Shown here in pieces: positions 46,906-53,438 of a DNA stretch of 64,000 nt. The position numbers and the translations under genes are program-made. The stretch covers positions 62,001 to 126,000 of the forward strand of contig NZ_FMVM01000003.1 in the NCBI RefSeq assembly GCF_900102085.1. The letters run 5' to 3'. The notes beneath the pieces were generated by a model. The model had not been told where the DNA came from, searched no databases, and saw only the letters and a program-made list of their open reading frames with translations. Source of the DNA: Paenibacillus polysaccharolyticus (lineage in GTDB: Bacteria; Bacillota; Bacilli; Paenibacillales; Paenibacillaceae). How positions within the stretch are numbered: the first letter of the stretch is position 1; every line of letters starts with the position of its first letter.

Positions 46906-46977
46906 TAAAAAGGGAAAGCTTCACCGATAATGAGCACACTGGAATTCCAGTCATGCTCACTTCGGGATGCTTTCCCT
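46906..46977 (-). terminator. Triple-nested hairpin with U tract in the leader of the Tad-like operon
   Basis: Three inverted repeats share one centre: AGGGAAAGC/GCTTTCCCT (46911-46919 with 46969-46977), TGAGCA/TGCTCA (46931-46936 with 46954-46959) and the perfect palindrome ACTGGAATTCCAGT (46938-46951). On the minus strand TTTTT follows, 25 nt before the kinase start. It can end transcripts from the upstream methyltransferase gene, and may attenuate the operon promoter located before it. Confidence 0.7.
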
Positions 46978-47011
46978 CAAATTTATTGTCGTTATGGTTA
47001 ATATTGGTATC

Positions 47012-47041
47012 ATTATAGTACACATAATCAACCGTTGTAAA
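47012..47041 (-). promoter_or_regulatory. Sigma-A promoter of the Tad-like operon
   Basis: Minus-strand -35 TTTACA (47036-47041), 18-bp spacer, -10 TATAAT (47012-47017). The predicted start (~47005) is upstream of the nested hairpin, giving a ~125-nt leader. Confidence 0.6.
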
Positions 47042-47067
47042 GCAGAATATTTTATAAGTTAAATGAC

Positions 47068-48117
47068 TTAATATTTAATCATATATAATGTGATCTCTTC
47101 ACGATTATGAAACAGCTGCTTTGAACGCTGAATCTGCATCCGTGAACGCTCAAACGTATCGATCACTTCTTTTATAAGCGCAAGTGGTTTTTTGTGAAGC
47201 AATTTCACCGTAACAATGGCTGTCCCACCGGATTGGAGACTATACAGAAGGTCAGATACCAGTCTGCTCATCAGCTTCGGACTCCAGCTCATATCACATA
47301 CAAGCAGATCGAATTCACCTTCGCGGAAACGCACATCGCCTGCATTTTTTTTCAAAAACGTCAATTTAGGCGAAGCGAGCAAGGTTGCATCCATCTTTGC
47401 CGGGTCTACTGCTGTTACCTCAAGCCCGCGCTCAAGCAGAAATGATGTCCATCCCCCAGGTGCTGCGCCAATATCAAGTGCCTTGTGAAACGAAGTAAAA
47501 TCAATACCAAACGTTTGCTCCGCTTCAAGCAACTTAAACTTGGCTCGTGAGATTTGTCCTTCTTCCTTCTGAAAACGGATCGCTCCACCACTCCAGTCGG
47601 ACAGATTCTGTTCGGGTCTGGATACACCTGCATATAACATATCATTAGCAGCAAATACCGAAATGACATATTCCGCATCCCGAATAACCCATTCACAGCC
47701 TAGATCACCCAGTTTTTCCGTCAGCATTTGTTTCAAAGAAGCTGCGTTTTCGCGCCAAAAGGAACCCTCCGTTTTGCGAGTTTGCAAGACGACCTGCGCA
47801 CCAAACAATTCCTTATGGTTCAGAATAAATGCAATCAATTTCTCCAGAGACTGCTCCGCATCCTCTGTGTTCTCTTGAAATTGAACAGGCTGAATGTGAC
47901 GCAAAAACGTTGGAGACTCTTGCGAAAGTCTAATCGATACTTCTTCCTCTGCAACTGGTAAACCAGCCAGTAGAATCTCACCTGGAACCAGCACCGTGCT
48001 TTTCACTGCTCCAAAAGTGCGACGCAGCTCCTCCTGCGCATAAGGTGCAAAGCCGTGATTGGCCGTGCATATAAAACGGGAAAAGTCTGTTTCTCCCGAA
48101 AGTGATTGTGTACTCAA
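47068..48117 (-). CDS. FtsJ/RlmM-like RNA 2'-O-ribose methyltransferase
   Basis: 349 residues. The C-terminal ~150 form an FtsJ/RrmJ-type Rossmann fold with SAM-binding ALDIGAAPGGWTSFL (~218-232), catalytic Asp in LLVCDMSWSP, Lys in VTVKLLHKK and Glu in REEITLYM, fitting the K-D-K-E scheme. The N-terminal half (SRFICTANHGFAPYAQEEL...) resembles the THUMP-containing front of RlmM, which modifies 23S rRNA; the true target is unknown. TTG 48117 has GGAGGG 9 nt upstream. Last gene of a seven-gene operon. Confidence 0.82.
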   Translation of the reverse strand: MSTQSLSGETDFSRFICTANHGFAPYAQEELRRTFGAVKSTVLVPGEILLAGLPVAEEEVSIRLSQESPTFLRHIQPVQFQENTEDAEQSLEKLIAFILNHKELFGAQVVLQTRKTEGSFWRENAASLKQMLTEKLGDLGCEWVIRDAEYVISVFAANDMLYAGVSRPEQNLSDWSGGAIRFQKEEGQISRAKFKLLEAEQTFGIDFTSFHKALDIGAAPGGWTSFLLERGLEVTAVDPAKMDATLLASPKLTFLKKNAGDVRFREGEFDLLVCDMSWSPKLMSRLVSDLLYSLQSGGTAIVTVKLLHKKPLALIKEVIDTFERSRMQIQRSKQLFHNREEITLYMIKY

Positions 48118-48123
48118 CTTGTG

Positions 48124-48903
48124 TTACCCTCCAGAACGTACGTGTATCCATGGACGATCCTCATGCCACTGAATTTCCACCGGAATATCATACGTATGCT
48201 TAATTGTATCTTCTGTTAAAATCTCATGTTTTGGCCCCGCCGCAGCAATGCGTCCATCACGGATCAATGCGACATGAGTAAACAACGGCACGATCTCTTC
48301 CACATGATGGGTGACGTACACCACCGTCATATTCCGCTGGCGCAGACGATCAATCTCAATCAGCATCTTCTCACGTTCATACAGATCAAGGCCAGCACAA
48401 GGCTCGTCCATAATAAGCAGCTTTGGTTCAGCCATTAACGAACGTGCCAACATGACTTTTTTGCGTTCTCCCTGGGATAACGTTCCCAGCGGGTGATTTG
48501 CCAGTTTTGCGAAACCCATCTCCTCCAGCAGCTGCATCGCCTTTGTTTTCACTTCATCTGGAATCGTCTGATAAAAACGCAAAAAAGCATAGGCTCCTGT
48601 AGCGACAACCTCCCATACCGGATCACGTAAGGTCAGTTTTTCAATCAGTGTTTGGCTGATATAACCGATCTCTTTGCGAACCTCCCGGACATCGCATTGC
48701 CCGTACACATTACCGAGCACTTCAATGCGTCCCGAACTTGGAAACATATATCCATTCATCATTTCCAGCAGTGTAGTTTTACCTGATCCATTACGCCCCA
48801 GGATGACCCAATGTTCGCCTGGTTCAATGCGTAAATGAACGTCATCAAGTATCTGATTTTCTTCGCGACGAAGCGAGATATTCTCCATCACTACAACACT
48901 CAT
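48124..48903 (-). CDS. Stand-alone ABC ATPase (YlmA-like)
   Basis: 259 residues with Walker A GRNGSGKTT, signature LSQGERKKV, Walker B LLIMDEPCAGLD and switch His in VYVTHHVEEI: a complete cassette. Sequence and lack of a permease partner recall B. subtilis YlmA and ModF-type ATPases. A ~25-residue C-terminal tail (ending EIQWHEDRPWIHVRSGG) is extra. ATGA overlap with the thioredoxin gene and 6-nt gap to the methyltransferase gene. Function unknown. Confidence 0.85.
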   Translation of the reverse strand: MSVVVMENISLRREENQILDDVHLRIEPGEHWVILGRNGSGKTTLLEMMNGYMFPSSGRIEVLGNVYGQCDVREVRKEIGYISQTLIEKLTLRDPVWEVVATGAYAFLRFYQTIPDEVKTKAMQLLEEMGFAKLANHPLGTLSQGERKKVMLARSLMAEPKLLIMDEPCAGLDLYEREKMLIEIDRLRQRNMTVVYVTHHVEEIVPLFTHVALIRDGRIAAAGPKHEILTEDTIKHTYDIPVEIQWHEDRPWIHVRSGG

Positions 48904-49217
48904 TTTAACACCGCCTTCCGAATCTCATTGAGCAGATGCTCAACCGAGTTCATCCGATAGACCATCCTGGGTACATCTTGGTCACCATCAAACAACATTA
49001 AAGCCGGTACACTCGAAATCTGAAACTGCTGCACAAGCTCCGGAATATCATGAATATTCATCTCATATAAAACACCTTCTGGCAACATATGCTCAGCGAC
49101 CTCCAGCATACGACGTGCCGCTGCACACGTTCCGCATAACGGAGTATAGATAAATACCGCTTGAGGCAACCCTTCCCATACACCGCGCATTACCATTTTA
49201 GACGTAATCGGCTTCAT
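48900..49217 (-). CDS. Thioredoxin-like protein
   Basis: 105 residues of thioredoxin fold. The redox site is YTPLCGTCAAARRML (CGTC; the usual Trp before the first Cys is Leu), and the cis-Pro is in ISSVPALMLFDG. Such variants often act as thiol-disulfide exchangers for one partner rather than as general thioredoxin. Overlaps neighbours by 4 bases on both sides; GGAGG lies 10 nt before the ATG. Confidence 0.85.
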   Translation of the reverse strand: MKPITSKMVMRGVWEGLPQAVFIYTPLCGTCAAARRMLEVAEHMLPEGVLYEMNIHDIPELVQQFQISSVPALMLFDGDQDVPRMVYRMNSVEHLLNEIRKAVLK

Positions 49218-49555
49218 AACTTTTCAGCCTCCGCAGCCACTCGCAACATGACTTCACCTGTCATCGGACCGTTATGAATTATAACGGAATCAGGTTTGTT
49301 GCTATACAACATCTCGTACATCTGGCGTTTTCCGTACATACTCGACGTATGTAAATAGATCTCACGCGGATAGAGCCCTTCCCGTACAATCGCCGCAGCT
49401 ACTTCACCGCCATTCATCGAATCCGGCCCAAGTTCATAGTCCAGCGATAGAATGTCTACTTCGCCGTCTCGCAATAACAAAAGGCATTCCTCAGCATTGG
49501 TAGCCAGAACAAACCCTCTTGGACAAGAACGATAGTCATCCAGAAAAACATGCAT
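49214..49555 (-). CDS. Cyclic-phosphate-processing receiver-domain (cREC) protein
   Basis: 113 residues, a stand-alone receiver-like domain. MHVFLDDYRSCPRGFVLATN gives the acidic pair (DD at 6-7), LSLDYELG the central Asp and REIYLHTSS the segment before the Thr/Ser position. The DDYR and YLHTSS signatures are those of the small family named cREC by comparative genomics for a predicted link to cyclic phosphate ends of nucleic acids. No output domain is present. GGGAGG precedes the ATG. Confidence 0.8.
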   Translation of the reverse strand: MHVFLDDYRSCPRGFVLATNAEECLLLLRDGEVDILSLDYELGPDSMNGGEVAAAIVREGLYPREIYLHTSSMYGKRQMYEMLYSNKPDSVIIHNGPMTGEVMLRVAAEAEKL

Positions 49556-49573
49556 CGTCTCGCACCTCCCAAC

Positions 49574-50422
49574 TTATAACCACGAACGCATGAGCTGTAT
49601 ATCTTCACTGTGCGTTCCGTCTTCTCCTGTTTCCGTCTCCATTACAACTACCGCCTGCTTAATATGGGGTGATTGCAGCAGTTTCTTCATTGATTCATAG
49701 CCCATATGTCCATGACCAATTCTCGCATGTCTGTCTTTGTTCAGACCGGATGCATATTTGGAATCATTAAAATGAACAGCCGCCAGGTCATTCCAATATT
49801 CCAGCTGCCTGCCTTTTTCCAACAAAATGCTCTCATCTCCAGCCTTCCACATCCCTGAAGCAAAAGCATGACATGTGTCGAAACAAAATGCAATATGCTC
49901 AGGGAATCGACTCAGCTTGCGAATCTGGATCATTTCCTCCATCGTTGTCCCCATGGGTCCATGATCCCCTGCCTGATTTTCAAGCAAAATTTTGGATTCG
50001 CCTTGCCACCCTTCCAGCGCAGTGTCCAGACAGTGAATCAAATTACGATATCCCTCTAGCGGATCTTTCGTCTGTATATGGCCAAAATGAACAACCGTTC
50101 CAACCGAACCACATGCATTAGAAATCTCAAGATCATTGCGAATCGATGAAACAATAGCATGAAACCCCGCCTCTCCACGGGTCATACCTAGTGCCGGATT
50201 GGTAGGATAAGGTGAGTGAGCAATGGATGCCATACCATGTTCTTCACACCAGTCCCTGCACAATGTAGCATCTTTTCGATCAAGACTTTTCAGGCTAAGA
50301 CTGCGCGGATTTTTCGGGAAATACTGAAAAGCCGTCGCTCCCATCTCATATGCTCTCTTGGCCGCCTGTAAAAATCCACCTTTAGTGCTTACATGTGCGC
50401 CGATGCCGGTTTTAGGCCTCAT
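49574..50422 (-). CDS. nfo: Endonuclease IV (AP endonuclease)
   Basis: Cuts DNA 5' of abasic sites. 283 residues from ATG 50422. TIM barrel with GIGAHVSTKGGF (first metal-site His), VVHFGH, LLENQAGDH, CFDTCHAFASG, VHFNDSK and RHARIGHGHMGYE, covering the three-zinc ligand set. The start lies inside the glycosylase gene (11-bp overlap) without a clear ribosome site, so translation is probably coupled. The longer upstream frame is just glycosylase sequence in another frame. Confidence 0.95.
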   Translation of the reverse strand: MRPKTGIGAHVSTKGGFLQAAKRAYEMGATAFQYFPKNPRSLSLKSLDRKDATLCRDWCEEHGMASIAHSPYPTNPALGMTRGEAGFHAIVSSIRNDLEISNACGSVGTVVHFGHIQTKDPLEGYRNLIHCLDTALEGWQGESKILLENQAGDHGPMGTTMEEMIQIRKLSRFPEHIAFCFDTCHAFASGMWKAGDESILLEKGRQLEYWNDLAAVHFNDSKYASGLNKDRHARIGHGHMGYESMKKLLQSPHIKQAVVVMETETGEDGTHSEDIQLMRSWL

Positions 50423-51233
50423 GCTGACATTGCGGACAGAAAAATGCCTTTTTGCCCGTAATTTCAACTCGTTCAATGGTTCCCCCGCAGCGAGGACAAG
50501 TTTCACCCTCCCGGTCATAGACCCGGCACTGCTCGTCAAACTTTCCTGTTTTGTTGTCTCCCTGCATTAGCGGCATTTCCATATAACCGCCCTCGTGCGC
50601 AGCCTCACGTAACACCGATTGCATAGAGTGATACAGTCGCTCTGTCAGTTCAGTCGAATTTGCAATGTTCTGCGTTTTTGAGCTTGGTCTAAGTCCCGCA
50701 GCGAAGGCGATTTCATCTGAATAACAATTGCCGATGCCAGCGATAATATGTTGATTTACCAAGGTTGTTTTGAGTGTTCCCCGGCGACCTTTAAGCAGTC
50801 CAGCAAAACGTTCCTTATTCATTCTTCGATCCAGAGGTTCTGGACCTAGATCGGACATCGCTTCTTCTGTCTCCTTGGAAGTCATCAGATGCAAATACCC
50901 AAGACGCAAACCGATGAAGAACAGAATATGTTCTCCGAATTGAATCTCTACCTGTGTGGTGCGGTCAGGACGCTCGTTCTCTGTTCCCCAGAACAACATG
51001 CCACCCAGCATAAGATGCAACACAAGACGTTTGCCGTTTGCAAGGTGAAAGATCAGATGTTTAGCGCGCCGTTCCACAAATATAATCCGATTGCCTGTTA
51101 ACTCATCTATGAACACATCAGCAGTCGTATTGATCGTCTTTTCACGGTTCACAACCACCCCTGTTATCGGTAAATCAAGTATATGCTCGGACAATAACAT
51201 CCTGTAATTTTCCATTTCCGGTAACTCTGGCAT
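50412..51233 (-). CDS. Fpg/Nei-family DNA glycosylase
   Basis: Removes oxidised bases and nicks the abasic site. MPELPEME provides the N-terminal Pro nucleophile and Glu; the beta-hairpin Lys is in RRAKHLIFHL; AGIGNCYSDEI is the helix-two-turn-helix. A C-terminal zinc finger (CRVYDREGETCPRC...FFCPQC) is complete, but the catalytic Arg of the finger is replaced by Lys (TGKKAFFC). 273 residues. It sits with nfo, the next step of base excision repair, rather than with polA-coaE where mutM is usually found. Confidence 0.92.
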   Translation of the reverse strand: MPELPEMENYRMLLSEHILDLPITGVVVNREKTINTTADVFIDELTGNRIIFVERRAKHLIFHLANGKRLVLHLMLGGMLFWGTENERPDRTTQVEIQFGEHILFFIGLRLGYLHLMTSKETEEAMSDLGPEPLDRRMNKERFAGLLKGRRGTLKTTLVNQHIIAGIGNCYSDEIAFAAGLRPSSKTQNIANSTELTERLYHSMQSVLREAAHEGGYMEMPLMQGDNKTGKFDEQCRVYDREGETCPRCGGTIERVEITGKKAFFCPQCQHEA

Positions 51234-51240
51234 TCTTTAT

Positions 51241-52050
51241 CTACTCCTTCTTGGTAGCCTGGCCTGCCTTTTGGGCTAACCATGCAGTCAGTGTATTCAA
51301 ATCTTCAAAAACATGATCTGGACGTGCTTTCACGGCCTGAATATGTCCATCCATATTTTCATGTGTAGTAATACCTGTCAGAACAAGTATCGTTTCACAA
51401 CCTGCTGCCACACCTGCAGCAATATCCGTGCGCATATTATCTCCGATAACAGCCACTTCTTCCGCCTTCAAATTCAGCCGACGGATGGCTGATCTCATAA
51501 TAATGCTTGAAGGTTTGCCGATCACCGTTGGTTGCACGCCGGTCGCTGCCTCGATGGCAGCCCCAATCGTACCCGCGCCAGGCGTTAATCCATCATCAGC
51601 GGGAAGTTGAAGATCCGGGTTAGTCATAATAAACTTAGCTCCCCCATTGATCCAGCGGAGAGCCTTCGTTAATTTTTGATAGGTAAAATCACGGTCGATG
51701 CCTTGGATCACAACATCTGGCTCATCATCCGTCAGAATTAAACCCGCTTCTTCAATGGCCTGTAACAGCCCACCTTCCCCGATGCATGCTACCTTCGCCC
51801 CCGGAAAATCTGCAGCAACGTATTCAGCCGCGGCAACCGCAGAGGTACATACCTCGGAAGCATCCGCTTCTATCCCCATGCCATTCAAATGATCAGCCAC
51901 ACCTTGAGGTGTACGGGAAGAATTATTGGTCACGAACAAATAAGGTACTCCCTGCTTTCGCAACGTGCGAATGAGCTCATCGGCTCCATCAATACGATGC
52001 CTGCCATGATACAATGTACCATCCAGATCGATCAGATAGGCCTTAATCAT
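51241..52050 (-). CDS. HAD-IIA phosphatase (NagD/AraL/YutF-like)
   Basis: 269 residues from ATG 52050 (AGAGGAA ~9 nt upstream; GTG 52059 also in frame). Motif I LIDLDGTLYHG, motif II LFVTNNSSRTP, C2-type cap, and motif IV VIGDNMRTDIAAG are typical of the TIGR01457/p-nitrophenylphosphatase-like group. Members dephosphorylate sugar or nucleotide phosphates. It is the first gene of the repair-type operon and lies 7 nt ahead of the glycosylase. Confidence 0.88.
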   Translation of the reverse strand: MIKAYLIDLDGTLYHGRHRIDGADELIRTLRKQGVPYLFVTNNSSRTPQGVADHLNGMGIEADASEVCTSAVAAAEYVAADFPGAKVACIGEGGLLQAIEEAGLILTDDEPDVVIQGIDRDFTYQKLTKALRWINGGAKFIMTNPDLQLPADDGLTPGAGTIGAAIEAATGVQPTVIGKPSSIIMRSAIRRLNLKAEEVAVIGDNMRTDIAAGVAAGCETILVLTGITTHENMDGHIQAVKARPDHVFEDLNTLTAWLAQKAGQATKKE

Positions 52051-52145
52051 ACATTGCACTTCCTCTCTTCATTCCATCATTCTGTTAACATTTCATCCCC
52101 TTAACAATATCAGGCGATGCAAACTAACCTTTATACTATGTATTC

Positions 52146-52315
52146 AAGCATGTAGGAGGGTTCAGCCTCATAGAAAGAGGCACATAACAAGTCGAACCGG
52201 ATCGAACACAGACGGTTTAACTCGCGCGTCTTCTGTACAAGCTTGTCATTTCCTGCGCTTTCCCGGAAAATAATTCAGAAAATTTCCCTGCTCATATTGC
52301 CCATCCTACACGCTT
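52146..52315. ncRNA. Candidate structured RNA (strand undecided)
   Basis: The ends form a 14-bp closing stem: AAGC/GCTT, TGTAGGA/TCCTACA and GGG/CCC with one mismatch and one bulge. Inside are GCCTC/GAGGC (7-nt loop, 52165-52181), ACAAG/CTTGT (52187-52191 with 52242-52246), ACA-GACG/CGTC-(TTC)-TGT (52208-52236) and GGAAA/TTTCC (52265-52287). On the plus strand a -10-like TATACT (52132-52137) is placed to start at the first base, but without a good -35. On the minus strand it would be the leader of the HAD-nei-nfo operon. No known Rfam family was recognised. Confidence 0.4.
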
Positions 52316-52333
52316 TCTGAACAGATTGCAAAA

Positions 52334-52364
52334 GGGACCTCGGGAATATTTCTCCCTCAGTCCC
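52334..52364 (-). terminator. Probable terminator of rnz
   Basis: GGGAC/GTCCC and GGGA/TCCC stacked pairs; on the minus strand followed by TTTTGC. About 53 nt after the rnz stop. Confidence 0.6.
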
Positions 52365-52417
52365 GTCTCACTCGCCGGTTGTTGATATGACCTGCGTCAT
52401 AAATCAAAGCCTCTGCT

Positions 52418-53362
52418 TTATTGCGAAGAATCATGCTTCCCATGAACCACAGGAATCAGTTGATGCTCGTTCGCAAGCCTTGTGTTCGGAAAGATGCTCT
52501 TAGCTTCATCGAGTAGTGGCTGAAGCTGTTCCTCATCTTTATAACGGGAACTGAAGTGAGTCATAATAAGCTGACCCACATTCGCCGCTAGGGCCGCTTC
52601 CGCCGCTTGTCTGGACGTACTATGATAGTACTCATGAGCAGTGTCAGCCAGATCATGCATAAACGTCGCTTCATGAACAAGAACGTCTGCATCCTGGGCC
52701 AGAGGTTTCACGTTTTCGCAAGGACGGGTATCACCCAAAATCGTAATCACCATTCCACGTTTCGGTGCTCCTAAAACATCCTCAGGACGTACCGTATCAC
52801 CACTGTCTAATGTAATCGTCTCGCCCCGCTTTAACCGTCCGAACAACGGGCCTGGTTTCAGACCGTAAGCCGCTAATTTAGCCGAATCAAGACTACCCGG
52901 GCGATCTTTCTCCGTAACCCGATATCCATAGCTGTCAATACGGTGTTCGAGCAGGGCCGATTCGACGATAAAGCTGTCATCTTCGAACAGTACACCGCCA
53001 GTATGCTCCACAATATTCAAATCGTAATTCAAACGAGATTGGCTAATCTCCATCGTTGTTGCAATCATACGCTCGGTCCCTGGTGGTCCATACACCGTGA
53101 GCGGAGTCGTTCCCCCCTGATATGCCCTACTGGACAGCAAACCAAGTAATCCAAACACATGGTCACCATGCAGATGGGTTATAAATATTTTCTCCAATTT
53201 GCTTAGTTTAAGCGGAGAACTTAAAATCTGATGCTGTGTCCCTTCCCCGCAGTCAAACAACCACAGCGCTCTGCGCTCATCCAACATGCGTAGTCCAATG
53301 GACGTTACATTCCGTTGCAGCGTAGGTACACCAGCATTAGTTCCCAGGAAATATAGTTCCAT
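52418..53362 (-). CDS. rnz: Ribonuclease Z (tRNA 3' processing)
   Basis: Cleaves the 3' trailer of tRNA precursors lacking encoded CCA. 314 residues from ATG 53362 (AGAGGTG upstream). Metallo-beta-lactamase fold with THLHGDHVFG (metal ligands), FLGTNAGVPT at the N terminus, the flexible exosite arm around GPLFGRLKRGE, ILGDTRPC, LVHEATF and LIMTHFSSRY. It follows metH, but a terminator lies between them, so it is transcribed separately. Confidence 0.95.
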   Translation of the reverse strand: MELYFLGTNAGVPTLQRNVTSIGLRMLDERRALWLFDCGEGTQHQILSSPLKLSKLEKIFITHLHGDHVFGLLGLLSSRAYQGGTTPLTVYGPPGTERMIATTMEISQSRLNYDLNIVEHTGGVLFEDDSFIVESALLEHRIDSYGYRVTEKDRPGSLDSAKLAAYGLKPGPLFGRLKRGETITLDSGDTVRPEDVLGAPKRGMVITILGDTRPCENVKPLAQDADVLVHEATFMHDLADTAHEYYHSTSRQAAEAALAANVGQLIMTHFSSRYKDEEQLQPLLDEAKSIFPNTRLANEHQLIPVVHGKHDSSQ

Positions 53363-53391
53363 TCTGGATCGCACCTCTTTCTGTTGCCAGC

Positions 53392-53416
53392 AAAAAACCT
53401 CCGACCATGCGGAGGG
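53392..53416 (-). terminator. Rho-independent terminator of metH
   Basis: CCTCCG/CGGAGG stem, 6-nt loop, followed on the minus strand by TTTTTT; 23 nt past the metH stop. Confidence 0.85.
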
Positions 53417-53438
53417 CCTGCCTGAACAACTTATCAAT

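Noticed and set aside
52146..52315. Calling the structured element 6S RNA outright
   Set aside because: Overall shape is compatible but no sequence landmark of 6S was recognised, the promoter is weak and the strand is uncertain.
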